The translations under genes were made by a program, and so were the position numbers. From the NCBI GenBank assembly GCA_003176045.1, contig PSRM01000072.1:1-61946 (forward strand): 61,946 bases of DNA. The letters are read 5' to 3'. The stretch comes from Verrucomicrobiota bacterium (GTDB lineage: Bacteria; Verrucomicrobiota; Verrucomicrobiia; Limisphaerales; UBA8199). Positions 52,771 through 61,834 of this stretch are shown piece by piece (the stretch's first letter is position 1; each line of letters begins with the position of its first letter). Below the pieces are notes generated by a model. The model had not been told where the DNA came from. It saw only the letters and a list, made by a program, of their open reading frames with translations, and did no database searches.

Positions 52771-52851
52771 AGTTGTTTAGATGACCTGGAACGGGGGGAT
52801 TTTAGCCAGCCGGACGCGTTCAAGTCAAGACTTGTGGCGCATTTGTTGGGG

Positions 52852-52965
52852 CCTGGGAGCGCGGGCATCTTGCCCGCGAGTCTTTGCGACAGCGTGGCTG
52901 ATCTGAACTAGGTGTTTTGAAGCCGGCGAAGGGAGACACGCGGGCAAGATGCCCGCGCTCCCAGG
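52852..52965. repeat. Repeat F inverted copy, 'cctgggagcgcgggcatctt' arms
   Basis: Perfect 27-bp arms (52852-52878 and 52939-52965) with core 'cgcgggcaagatgcccgcg'. Single arms of this family occur at 18426-18444 and 38711-38729. It occupies the gap 52771-53145 upstream of the TonB receptor. Confidence 0.8.
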
Positions 52966-52969
52966 AAGC

Positions 52970-53145
52970 GGAACTTTTGGAGTGCGCCCAGTCCTCTGGC
53001 GCTTTGGATGACCTGGGGGAAAAGCCAAAGCGGTAGAGGACTACCGCACTCCAAGACGCTTCGCGAGCGTGCAGCTTTTGGAGTGCGCGGACTGCGCGAC
53101 ATGTCGCGCAGTTGAAAGCGGCGACATGTCGCCGCACTCCAAGGC
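52970..53145. repeat. Composite of repeat A' pieces and a 'gacatgtcgc' palindrome
   Basis: The segment joins a 'ttttggagtgcgcccagtcc' arm, a 'ccgcactccaagacgcttcg' arm, and a nested 'cgcgacatgtcgcg' / 'gcgacatgtcgc' pair (about 53095-53130). It appears to be several repeat units recombined or inserted into each other. No gene is present. Confidence 0.7.
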
Positions 53146-54513
53146 TTACTTAGGCTTGTATCCGAAGTTCGAAGTGAGGAAGGTTCGGGCGGAGGAAGCG
53201 GAGGAGCTGCCGCTGCGTTCCATGAAGCCTTCGGCCATGCCGGTGGCCCAGGCGGCGGCGGGGGAGGTGCCCATGACGTACCAGGCCTGGTTGCCGTAAT
53301 AAACAACGCTGGTGCCAGGGGCGCCAACCGAAATGAAGCTGCCACGGTTGGCGTAGGGAGCAAGCTGACCCTGGTCCAGAGCGGTGACGGCGGTGACCTC
53401 GGGATACGCGGCGGGATAAAAGGGAGTGGTTACGGGTGTGTTGCCGGCGGCGCCGACGAACAGGACACCCATGCCGCTGGCCTGTTGAATGATATTGTGC
53501 AGGAACGGGCTGTCGCCATCGCTGCCAAGGCTCAGGTTAATAATTTTTGCGCCGCCGTTGACGGCTTGCGCGATTCCGTTGGCCACGTCAAACGTGCTCG
53601 TGCTCGGATTTGGGCCATAGACATCAACGGGCAGGATTTCGAAAGATGAATTGCCTTTGGTGACCATCGAGACGCTGCGCAAAATCGTTTCGGCCATGGA
53701 CGTGCCATGGGACGGACTTGAAGGATCGAGATTGGCGTCGCCGGCAACCGAGACCTGCTTCATGAGGAACTGGTCCAGATTATTGCCGAGCGGTTGGACG
53801 GCTGTATCCACAAGGCCGACAATGATCCGGCCCGAGTCGGGCGGGGGCTTAAGCTGGAGGCTGGGCGGAGGCGGCAAGCCGTTCATGCTCAGTTCACTGG
53901 GCACGGGGGGGCGGTCAATGGAATAGTTGTTATCCACTGAACTGACGTCGGGATTCGAAGAAAGCTGGGCTCTGGCGGCATCAGCGGCGGATTCGTTGTC
54001 AAATTGGAGCCTGTAGGCGTTGAGGCTATCAATGCGGCCTGTTACTTTTGCGCCAAGCAGCCGGGCCAGGTCTTCGATTTTGGCGCCGGGCTTGAGGCGA
54101 ACGATTAATTCATTTGGGATGCGTTTGGGGCCAGTAGATGCAGCGACCGGCAGTGTAGGGAGCACACGTTTGGTAGCGTTTTCCGCGGCCGTGCGGAATA
54201 CAAAAAGTCTGGGCGCAGAATTGGATGAAGGCACGAGCGCGAAGTTTAAATCGCCGAGCAACCGGTGCAGGGCTTCACCCGGGGACAGGTCCGAGAATTT
54301 AGCGGATACTGTATGATTCAGCCCGGGCTCCACATAGACGTGCCAGTGTGACACCGTGGCGACCTGCTCCAGCAAATCGTAGAGCCGGCCGGATTTGATG
54401 TCGGCCGAGACGCGGTTTTGGCCGGTACGCCAGTTGAGCACATCGCCTGCGAAAGCCGGAAGGGTGACAAACACCAGGGCAAGAAGGATTAGTTGGAGGG
54501 TGGGGCGCTTCAC
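53146..54513 (-). CDS. STN-domain subtilisin-like serine protease (S8)
   Basis: A 455-aa exported protein. After a signal peptide (LILLALVFVTLPAFA) comes an STN-like domain at about 25-110 (VLNWRTGQNRVSADIKSGRLYDLLEQVATVSHWHVYVEPG). A prodomain resembling the Fervidolysin N-terminal type spans about 130-200 (ELIVRLKPGAKIEDLARLLGAKV). The S8 catalytic domain has Asp (IVGLVDTAVQ), His (SHGTSMAETI), Asn (VGAAGNTP) and Ser (GTSPAAAWATG), all present. STN is usually found in TonB receptors and secretins, so its fusion to a subtilase is unusual. The 72-bp gap after the TIGR03790 gene suggests possible co-transcription. Confidence 0.82.
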   Translation of the reverse strand: MKRPTLQLILLALVFVTLPAFAGDVLNWRTGQNRVSADIKSGRLYDLLEQVATVSHWHVYVEPGLNHTVSAKFSDLSPGEALHRLLGDLNFALVPSSNSAPRLFVFRTAAENATKRVLPTLPVAASTGPKRIPNELIVRLKPGAKIEDLARLLGAKVTGRIDSLNAYRLQFDNESAADAARAQLSSNPDVSSVDNNYSIDRPPVPSELSMNGLPPPPSLQLKPPPDSGRIIVGLVDTAVQPLGNNLDQFLMKQVSVAGDANLDPSSPSHGTSMAETILRSVSMVTKGNSSFEILPVDVYGPNPSTSTFDVANGIAQAVNGGAKIINLSLGSDGDSPFLHNIIQQASGMGVLFVGAAGNTPVTTPFYPAAYPEVTAVTALDQGQLAPYANRGSFISVGAPGTSVVYYGNQAWYVMGTSPAAAWATGMAEGFMERSGSSSASSARTFLTSNFGYKPK

Positions 54514-54587
54514 TATGTCGCTGCTATTCAGACTATCTTCGGGGTTTAGTCATTCAATATTAAACCGCTAATCAGCGCTAATAAACG

Positions 54588-57221
54588 CTAATTAGAGGTT
54601 CGGACCTTGTAGAAGTTTTCTGGGCTGCCGTTGGTCTCGATCCACAGGGCAGGGGAGTTGGAGGGGATGATGCTGAGTCGGAATTGCAGCGGTTGGGTGG
54701 CGTTGGGACTACTAAGAATATCGTAACTACGGCCGGCGGTGGCAGGCCAGGAAAGACGTGGGGGCGGCGAAGTCATAGTGAGGGAAAAAGGCGGCTCAAC
54801 AAAAGGAGGGATCGTGACCAGGCGAATCCAGGTAGTAGCGGTGCGATACTGCGCACCGGTATTCCCGGTGACAACAGCATAAAAGGGGTGCAAACCTAGA
54901 CCCATTAAACTCGAGGAAACTGTGAACGTCGCATTGGACTGACCTGTGACACTCCCCAACGAACCACCGGTGCCGAACAATTCGATTTTCGAGATGCTGC
55001 TCGTGTTTGCAGTGACCGAGAATTGGAGAGGTAGTCCCATAACAGTATTGGAGGCGCCGGAAAGCACTGAGAGTGTCGCGGCCAGTGCCCCGTTCTGAAT
55101 CCGCACGGTTTGTGTGGCGCGAGTTTGAGTGCGGACGTGGCTGCCCTCATAAGCCACGACGGTGAGGTCGTGATAGCCATTAGGCAAATTGGCGGTGTTC
55201 AGCGAGAAGGAACCCGAGAGGTTTGTGACGCCCTGGGTGAGATAGAGATGTGCGCGGGACCGAAGATCAGGAACATTGTCTTGAACAGCGTGTGCGCCGG
55301 CTGGAAGGACGCTGAAATAGAGCGGCGAAGAGCCGGTGAGAGTCGCCTGCATGAAAGAAGCGGCCCAACCCGGTGACTGAGGGAGCAGGTTGAACGACGC
55401 GGGCGCCGGGTTGTACCCAAAGTTGCCGTAATCAATGAAATCCTGCGCGTTACACCCGTCGGGCCCGGTCAACTGCGGATTGCTGCTGACCATATTGAGC
55501 AGATTTGAAACGAGCAGAGGAATAGTGTTGAAAGAGCCACTGTTAGTCGAGCCGACTTTGACCACGGCGCCGTTGGTTTTGGTAATGGTAAGTAACAGCC
55601 ACGAGCCAATGGCCGGAGCGATCGAACCTGGATCAACCTCCAGGTAGTGTGTCCCAAAAGCGGTTGTGTCGAGAAAGCTTGAGCCGCTGGCGGCCAGGAA
55701 AGTGGTGAAGGCGGAGCCCGTGCCTATTGTGCTGGCCACCGAGATCGGCACGTGCGAGCCAAGGTTGTTTGTGATGGTGTACTGAAGTTCGATGCGGTCG
55801 CCGTGGGCCCAGGCGGCGGCTTTGGTGAGATTACTGTAGCTATTAGCATTGAGTCGGGCCGTCAGAGCCGTGCCAATGGACGCCAGCGTCGCGCCGGCAG
55901 GCACGGTGTAATTGGTTTGAACGCCGTTGATGGTTATCGTGAGATTATTGTTTGTTCCCGGGGGGATATTCGTGAGAGTTTGAAACCAAACACCGTCCAC
56001 GAACAAATCTGCTTGCGAAATCGGACGCATCGCGCCACTGGCGCTGAAGTGGTAGGAAAGGTTGGTCGTGCCGCTCAAGAGGGCGTAGGGCGGCAACGAA
56101 TTCCAAGTCCCCTGGCCGGGCGCGGCAAACGGCGCGGCGAGCGCTTCGCCCACCAATATGCCCTGGTACGGATTAGTGACACCCATATAGTAACATTCGG
56201 CCAGGCTGAAACCGCGCGACTGGTAGAAATAGATTTGCGGTGAGGGAAACTTTTGGAGGTAATTGCAAGGTTCGTCCACGGTGCCGTAGGAGCCGGAAGC
56301 GCCAGCAGCCAGAAAATCGGTGGCGTGCAATTGGCCGCTGCCATCATCAAAGAGATAGCCGCTGGCAGAGGTGAGATTGTCGCCCATGGCCCCAGGCACA
56401 AAAGCCGTCAGGGCGAGATAAGAGAAGTAATAGCCACTCTGGAGGCCGTGCGTGAAACCCAAATTACCCAGATAATCGTTGTTGGTTTGTTGCATCGGGA
56501 AGTAACCGCTGAGCCGGGCGTTGAAGATGGCATTGTCAAAGGTCGGAAAACGGACATTGCGCGCCGGGTCGTCACTTTTCTCCAGAAAGACGGTTTGTGA
56601 TGGGAATGTGGCGTCGCTGTTCACTCCCTGATCAATGACCGTGTCGCTCATCGTGAAGTCGCCGCTGGATGTGATCATGGTTGCCATGATGTTGCTCCAG
56701 GTCACATTGCCAGGCGCGGACTGGCGGAAGATCATTTCGCTTCCGGCATAGGAGTTGGACGAGCCCGGCGGATCAGAGGCGCAGCCCGGGTAGGCTCCGT
56801 TTGGGTATGGCGAGCCGAAATTGGTTTTGAATCCGTAGAAGAGGGCTGACGTGGTGCTGTCCTTATTCGTGCCGAATTGGTCAATCACGCGGTACGGGAT
56901 GTCCATGGACAGCACTAAATAATCAATCTGGTTAGTGAGTTGGCGACTGGTCAGCATGGAGGCCAGGGGCGCCAGCAGCACATTGGTCATATCGGAGGTC
57001 GCCCATGAAGTGGCCGGACCGCTGTTGGTCCAGTAGATGCGCAACACGTTGTTAGGCGGCACCTGGCGCCGTTCGCAGTAGTAGTTGCCTACCTGGAGGG
57101 AATTCGTGCTGGTGCCGTTGACCACTACAACGACATTGAGGCCACTGCCGCCGGCCCAAAGCAAAGGGCCTGAAAGGCACAAAAAAAGATAACCCAGCCA
57201 AACAGCATGACCAAACTTCAC
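54588..57221 (-). CDS. TIGR03790-family exported protein
   Basis: A 877-aa exported protein with a signal peptide (to about residue 23). The N-terminal region (LNVVVVVNGTSTNSLQVGNYYCERRQVPPNNVLRI) and following blocks (QIDYLVLSMDIPYRV, YSYLALTAFVPG-type segments) match TIGR03790, a family of unknown function in Planctomycetota and Verrucomicrobiota. C-terminal regions look like Ig-type and cell-wall or matrix-binding sandwiches, ending in the FYKVRT pattern common to verrucomicrobial secreted proteins. No catalytic motif is recognised. Confidence 0.82.
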   Translation of the reverse strand: MKFGHAVWLGYLFLCLSGPLLWAGGSGLNVVVVVNGTSTNSLQVGNYYCERRQVPPNNVLRIYWTNSGPATSWATSDMTNVLLAPLASMLTSRQLTNQIDYLVLSMDIPYRVIDQFGTNKDSTTSALFYGFKTNFGSPYPNGAYPGCASDPPGSSNSYAGSEMIFRQSAPGNVTWSNIMATMITSSGDFTMSDTVIDQGVNSDATFPSQTVFLEKSDDPARNVRFPTFDNAIFNARLSGYFPMQQTNNDYLGNLGFTHGLQSGYYFSYLALTAFVPGAMGDNLTSASGYLFDDGSGQLHATDFLAAGASGSYGTVDEPCNYLQKFPSPQIYFYQSRGFSLAECYYMGVTNPYQGILVGEALAAPFAAPGQGTWNSLPPYALLSGTTNLSYHFSASGAMRPISQADLFVDGVWFQTLTNIPPGTNNNLTITINGVQTNYTVPAGATLASIGTALTARLNANSYSNLTKAAAWAHGDRIELQYTITNNLGSHVPISVASTIGTGSAFTTFLAASGSSFLDTTAFGTHYLEVDPGSIAPAIGSWLLLTITKTNGAVVKVGSTNSGSFNTIPLLVSNLLNMVSSNPQLTGPDGCNAQDFIDYGNFGYNPAPASFNLLPQSPGWAASFMQATLTGSSPLYFSVLPAGAHAVQDNVPDLRSRAHLYLTQGVTNLSGSFSLNTANLPNGYHDLTVVAYEGSHVRTQTRATQTVRIQNGALAATLSVLSGASNTVMGLPLQFSVTANTSSISKIELFGTGGSLGSVTGQSNATFTVSSSLMGLGLHPFYAVVTGNTGAQYRTATTWIRLVTIPPFVEPPFSLTMTSPPPRLSWPATAGRSYDILSSPNATQPLQFRLSIIPSNSPALWIETNGSPENFYKVRTSN

Positions 57222-57299
57222 GTCTCAATGTTGCAGAAGGAGTAGCTTTAGTCAAAGCAGACAAGGGCAGGCTGTAATCAGTCAGAAAGGTGAAATAAT

Positions 57300-57385
57300 C
57301 GTAGCAGCCGAGGTAACGAGGCTCTGAAATTTTCTGCACAAGCAGGTTACTGAAAGTTTAGAGCCTCGTCACCTCGGCTGCTACG
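57300..57385. repeat. Repeat D inverted copy, 'gtagcagccgagg' arms
   Basis: Arms of 25 bp (57300-57324 and 57361-57385) pair with one mismatch. Half copies lie at about 16811-16830 and 27704-27728, and a degenerate piece is coding in the oxidase at 2511-2549. It fills most of the gap between the TIGR03790 start and the next gene's stop. Confidence 0.85.
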
Positions 57386-57404
57386 CGGTTTGGCTCAAAA
57401 CGGC

Positions 57405-57854
57405 TCAAAACGTCTCGTTCGCATGGAGCCGCCTCATATATTCGACGCTGTGAAAATCCGTCCGACCACTGCCGTCCTTGAAGTGCGTAAACGTATCCAC
57501 GCGCAGGGCCCGGCGGCCCAATCGGTAGATGACGATTCGAGATTCCGCAAAACCAAAGTCATACTCAGTCGTCAAACTATTGGCTTTCAGGGTCAGGTCT
57601 GAAGTTACCTTCGGGGCGTAAGCCAAGGCCGGCGACACGCCCCAGTCGCAATCAGTGGGTGTGCACGCGCCGAACGCTTCAATCGTGACCGGCCCATTCG
57701 TGGCTTGAATGTCCATCTTCGAAACACCCTCAGGGAATCGTTTTATATTCTTCCAATGTCCTTGAAAATCGGCGAGTTGTTGCTCGGGTCCGGCAGATGC
57801 GCTATAGGACGTCAGGAGCACAGCGAATCCAATGGCCGCCATAATTCTTTTCAT
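57405..57854 (-). CDS. Small exported protein with conserved-looking C-x4-CDWG motif, unknown function
   Basis: A 149-aa protein with a signal peptide (MKRIMAAIGFAVLLTSYSASA). The mature part (DFQGHWKNI, GACTPTDCDWG, RIVIYRLGRRALRVDTFTHFKDGSGRTDFHSVEYMRR) resembles small exported hypothetical proteins that share a C-x3-6-CDWG motif and a beta-rich body. The two cysteines could form a disulphide. The start at 57854 fits the signal; the 24 upstream codons are not needed. Function unknown. Confidence 0.7.
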   Translation of the reverse strand: MKRIMAAIGFAVLLTSYSASAGPEQQLADFQGHWKNIKRFPEGVSKMDIQATNGPVTIEAFGACTPTDCDWGVSPALAYAPKVTSDLTLKANSLTTEYDFGFAESRIVIYRLGRRALRVDTFTHFKDGSGRTDFHSVEYMRRLHANETF

Positions 57855-57959
57855 AGTGTTTACGATAAGTGGTTTGTGGTTCTGTGGGACGGTTATGCAA
57901 TTAGAGATATAGGGAGCAAAGGTCAAAAGCCATTCATATTTGCGTGCCCGATCAATGGA

Positions 57960-60605
57960 TCAATGGACCGTCAGTACGGCGTTGGTGCTGTTATTGCCCT
58001 CGATGTCTTCGGGGCTCAAGATTTGAAAAGCGGTTACGGTATAGGTACCGGCCTGGGCAGCGCCGACATTGGTCAAGGTGAGCGTAGAATTTGTTGTGAC
58101 GGTCAGCAGGTTGGTGGCGTTAAAAAACCATTCATAAGTAAAGGGTGGTGTGCCTGCAACACCAACGTTAAACGAAACGGTGCTGCCTGCCGTCGCGCTT
58201 TGTGAGGCCGGCTGATTCGTGATGACCACAGGATCGATAACAGTGGTAATAGCTGTGGCCGAGTTGTTGGAGAGATTGGGCTCAAATTGGTTGCACACGG
58301 CAGCGACCGAGTTGGTGATTGAGCCGGCCAGGAATGGCACGAAATAAATGGTAACCCTTGCGCTTGTGGCCGGGCTGAGCGATCCAATCTGGGCCGTGAC
58401 CAGCCCGCCGCCGAAGTAGTTCGCGGTCCCCTGAGTGTTTGTAGCGGAAAGAAAACTGACCGTTGAAGGCAGATAGTTGGTTAAAGCAATCCCCGTGAGC
58501 GTATTGAGCCCCCGATTCTCAAGGTCTATGGTATAGCGGTTGGTGCTGTAGGTCTCCGTGGGACCTTCATCGAGGGGCATTTCGTACACGCTAACGGCAA
58601 GGTCGTTAGTCGGAACAAACGAAACCGTCAGGACGTGTTCGGCGACGATGTTGCTCAGGGTAAAACTGGGGGTGTTACTCTTTACGAGCACTCCGTCGAG
58701 AAACCACTTGGAAACAGCATAGCTGTTAGTGGGAGTTGCAGTGAAGGTGCGGCTGCTCAGGCTAGCGTTAGTAAGGATGCCACTCGGAGTCAGAGAGCCG
58801 CCGAGGCCGGTCCCTGCAAACAGCGTGAATTGGTTTCCGGCGACATTCTGTTGCAGCCGATAGAAGGCCTGGGCTTGTGAACCGATCAGCGACGCCACGA
58901 ATTGGCCGTTGGTTTTGATGATCAGGTTGTTCGTCGCGGGTCGCCAGCTTGCGTTTGTTCCGAGCGCGGGTGAGCACATGAGCTGATACTGCGGCTCGTT
59001 GGTGGTCAAAGCGGGCCAGCTCAAGTGATAGGTGCCATTTAGCGGATCACCTACCCGATAGGAGGTGGGCGTCGCCACCGATAGCTGCGTCACCCATTTG
59101 GAGTACGGCGCGATATCGTAGAAGAAGAATGGGTCAATGGAATAGGGAACCTTAGTACCGGCCAGATTGCATAAGAAGGCGCCTGGAACGTTGAGTTCGA
59201 AATCGTTTCGGACAGTCCCAGAGGGCGGGGTTCCGAAATAGACGTCTCTTTGATAATATAAACCGGATCTCCAGAATTCCAGCGGGTTTGCCGAAGCACT
59301 AAAGCAACCGTAAAAATTGAAATTCACAGCGCGCAGATCGAAATAATCGCCCACGTAAGGTTGACCCAGGTTGACGGGGTCGTTGTCCGTCCAGTCGGCC
59401 AGGTAGGTCTGGGTCATGTTTTCCGGGGTGAAGCTCCCTCCGAGTGCCTTCATGAAAACGACGTGCTGATAGACATAAGGTTTTTCCAAGTACAACAGGC
59501 CGACAGTGCCGTCGTTGGCGACTGCCAAGGCGGGTAGCGAGGCATTGGGCAGGGACAAACCACCGGGCGGCTGCAGCGGGAGATAGGTCCAGGAATTGCC
59601 CCAGTCAGAGGAGAAAAGCGCGTAGATGACCGGTGCGCCATTGGCAACTTCAGTGTAGGCGACGAAGACCTGGGATGGGTCGGTAGGATTGATTGCTATG
59701 GCGCAGCCGCAGCCCAAACGCTGTGCTCCGAGAGATGTGCCGCCGAGGCCCGGGAGCAAAACATTGTGTTCGATAACGTGACCACTACCTAAACCTCCAA
59801 AACCGCCTGCGCCGTACTTATCGTCGCGCATCAGCACGACGTCGCCAATTTGATCCCCCGCGCTGGTGGTGGTATTCCATCGCTGAAATAAGGCGTAAAC
59901 GGTTCTTCCGTCACCCGATATCGCCAGGCGAATCGCGGGAGAATCCTGGCCCGCCCCGGGTGTGCTCTTTTCAATGATGGTTTCCTTCCAGGTAGTGCCT
60001 CCGTCCATCGAGAAGCGAACAGTGGCCGTCTTGCCAGGCTTCCTTGACAGATCGTTATATCCAACCAGGATGTGGTCCACGTTGGTCACATTGGCTACTC
60101 GAATCCATGGCTGATCGGGAATGTTAGGCCAGGACCCGCGAGTGATAGTTGAACCCGGGACCGTGGTGAATCCGACGCCTCCAAGGGGGTCGGTGGATTG
60201 CAGCACGCTGATTTGCGTCAACGCAGGGATGCAGGCTATGTAGCACGTTCCACCGGGACTCCAATCCACCGTCGCGTCCCGGTCAGAAATGGTGGCGGTG
60301 GGCGCCCACACGGAGTCAAAACTTAGCGAAGTATAATATAGATTGCCGGGAACCGTACTGACGCCCCCGAATGTGTGCAGGACTATTTGCTCGAACTGAC
60401 TGTTCCAGCCTATAGCAAAGCTAGGTTCCGAATTCTGCGCCGTTTCCGTGCTTATAAAATTGGGGGTGACGTTGATTATGCCGAACCGCTCCGGGAAGGA
60501 TTGCACGTCGGCTCGGCATCGAGGTGCGAGCCCTGGAGAGAAGTTGGCGAAGAGAGCCGCAGCCGTCATGACGGGTTTGATGCAGCCAACAGTGCGGGTA
60601 TTCAT
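57960..60605 (-). CDS. Exported Asp-box (BNR) / DUF11 / Ig-domain protein
   Basis: A 881-aa secreted protein. Residues about 35-500 contain sialidase-like Asp-box motifs (SMDGGTTWKE, SSDWGNSWTY) that usually cap the blades of a six-bladed propeller; sialidase activity is not implied, since no FRIP motif is seen. A middle region follows (SVATPTSYRVGDPLNGTYHLSW). A DUF11-like repeat is at about 720-800 (YTIDLENRGLNTLTGIALTNYLP) and an Ig-like domain at about 800-880 (PASQSATAGSTVSFNVGVAGTPPFTYEWFFNATN). The start at 60605 gives a weak signal peptide; a longer frame exists but lacks support. Confidence 0.78.
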   Translation of the reverse strand: MNTRTVGCIKPVMTAAALFANFSPGLAPRCRADVQSFPERFGIINVTPNFISTETAQNSEPSFAIGWNSQFEQIVLHTFGGVSTVPGNLYYTSLSFDSVWAPTATISDRDATVDWSPGGTCYIACIPALTQISVLQSTDPLGGVGFTTVPGSTITRGSWPNIPDQPWIRVANVTNVDHILVGYNDLSRKPGKTATVRFSMDGGTTWKETIIEKSTPGAGQDSPAIRLAISGDGRTVYALFQRWNTTTSAGDQIGDVVLMRDDKYGAGGFGGLGSGHVIEHNVLLPGLGGTSLGAQRLGCGCAIAINPTDPSQVFVAYTEVANGAPVIYALFSSDWGNSWTYLPLQPPGGLSLPNASLPALAVANDGTVGLLYLEKPYVYQHVVFMKALGGSFTPENMTQTYLADWTDNDPVNLGQPYVGDYFDLRAVNFNFYGCFSASANPLEFWRSGLYYQRDVYFGTPPSGTVRNDFELNVPGAFLCNLAGTKVPYSIDPFFFYDIAPYSKWVTQLSVATPTSYRVGDPLNGTYHLSWPALTTNEPQYQLMCSPALGTNASWRPATNNLIIKTNGQFVASLIGSQAQAFYRLQQNVAGNQFTLFAGTGLGGSLTPSGILTNASLSSRTFTATPTNSYAVSKWFLDGVLVKSNTPSFTLSNIVAEHVLTVSFVPTNDLAVSVYEMPLDEGPTETYSTNRYTIDLENRGLNTLTGIALTNYLPSTVSFLSATNTQGTANYFGGGLVTAQIGSLSPATSARVTIYFVPFLAGSITNSVAAVCNQFEPNLSNNSATAITTVIDPVVITNQPASQSATAGSTVSFNVGVAGTPPFTYEWFFNATNLLTVTTNSTLTLTNVGAAQAGTYTVTAFQILSPEDIEGNNSTNAVLTVH

Positions 60606-60760
60606 GTTTGATTTGTTTAAGCCAGAAGCTCGAATAGCAGCATTCCGATCATTGGTGATGGAGTTAACAGCGGTGCAGCATACTGTCAATACAATTCCAA
60701 ACTGCGCACGGATGTTGCCGGAGGAAGTGACTTTTTTTTCACGATTGGCTTAGGGAAAGG

Positions 60761-60925
60761 TCAGATCTCCTGACTGGCTCTGGCGGCGGCTTCTTTTCTT
60801 TCTGGAACTTTGCCAGTGGCTCGGCGGTTGCGCGGGGGCTTGCGCTTGCGAACGAAGGGAGGGGGGGTACTGAGCTTGATAGACTGCTCTGGACTGCTCT
60901 CGATTGCTGTTGGCTGTTGTTCCAT
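60761..60925 (-). CDS. Small basic ORF (54 aa), unknown
   Basis: A 54-codon frame from an ATG at 60925 encodes a strongly basic, probably disordered peptide (FVRKRKPPRNRRATGKVPERKEAAARA). It could be a small nucleic-acid-binding protein of a type frequent in Verrucomicrobiota, but no family is recognised and chance is not excluded. The gap around it (60606-61520) also has the near-repeat 'gtcaggtatcaggtg' twice (about 60950-60985). Confidence 0.35.
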   Translation of the reverse strand: MEQQPTAIESSPEQSIKLSTPPPFVRKRKPPRNRRATGKVPERKEAAARASQEI

Positions 60926-61152
60926 AGGCAATTGGTCTGGGATTAAGGGGTCAGGTATCAGGTGTCTCGTGTCAGGTATCAGGTGCTTGTTGCATCTTTC
61001 GCTTTGCTTCCTTTTTTCTGTTTGGCGGGCGGCCCGCCTTCACTTGGTTTCGGCGCGGCAGGTCTGGTGAAGACACCACGCCTCTCTCTACCTAATGTAA
61101 GAATTCCAAACTGGAATGGGTTGGCGAACGTAAGGCGCTGGGCGAGAGAGGC

Positions 61153-61305
61153 TTATGCGGAAAGTTCTGTTCCAGATTGAACTTTTGGTGTCTTGACGAT
61201 GAGATATTTGGGGTCAAAACCGAGGAGAGCGCGCAAGCGGGCGAGGCGGTAATAGGCCGTGGATTTGGAACAGCGGCAGTGGCGCGCGATTTGGGAAACC
61301 GTTAG
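61153..61305 (-). pseudogene. Remnant of a helix-turn-helix protein
   Basis: Reading the minus strand from about 61305 gives a 50-residue stretch, LTVSQIARHCRCSKSTAYYRLARLRALLGFDPK, that looks like a helix-turn-helix recognition unit. It has no start codon: an in-frame TGA lies directly upstream and no coding continuation is visible. The stop is at 61153-61155. Most likely it is a decayed DNA-binding gene. Confidence 0.45.
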
Positions 61306-61520
61306 TCATGTTAGCTGTGTCTGACAGATAGCTTGTAGCTTCCATAGTGGAAATACTGGAAATACTCCTCGCTATTTGCGCCGAGTTGAACGAAACTTTG
61401 GCGGGTAGGAAATCCCTCAACGCGGTCTAGTGTCCCACGTGCGTTGAGGACTCGCCATCTCTCGACCGGTTGCGTCGGTTGGCGTTCGCGAAACGACCGG
61501 AACCGCGGTTATTTTAGTTC

Positions 61521-61817
61521 ATGCGAACGAAGAACATTGAAAACACTATCGTTGATGAGGCCAACCACTGCACCTATGTCATTCTGGCGGAAAGGGTGCT
61601 CACTGATGGAGAGATCTACAGAGCCATCCGCCAGGAGATTCTCAGACGTGGAAGCCGATTGGCAGAGGGCGAAACGCTCACCCTGACGATCACATCGAGT
61701 GGGAAGAGCATCGCTTCGGTTTCGGAGCCGCAATCCCAGAAGGAAGCGCCAAGCCCAGTTGTGCCCGATTCCAATAAAGAGGATCCTTCCACATCACAGA
61801 TCGGCTCGCTCGGATAG
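61521..61817 (+). CDS. Small hypothetical protein (98 aa)
   Basis: A 98-aa protein with no signal or membrane helix. The first 65 residues are mixed alpha/beta (TYVILAERVLTDGEIYRAIRQEILRR, LTLTITSS); the remaining 33 are disordered and rich in Ser, Pro and Gln. It is 17 bp upstream of an RRM protein and may be co-transcribed with it. The family is not recognised. Confidence 0.5.
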   Translation: MRTKNIENTIVDEANHCTYVILAERVLTDGEIYRAIRQEILRRGSRLAEGETLTLTITSSGKSIASVSEPQSQKEAPSPVVPDSNKEDPSTSQIGSLG

Positions 61818-61834
61818 AGGCAACCCGGATTTCA

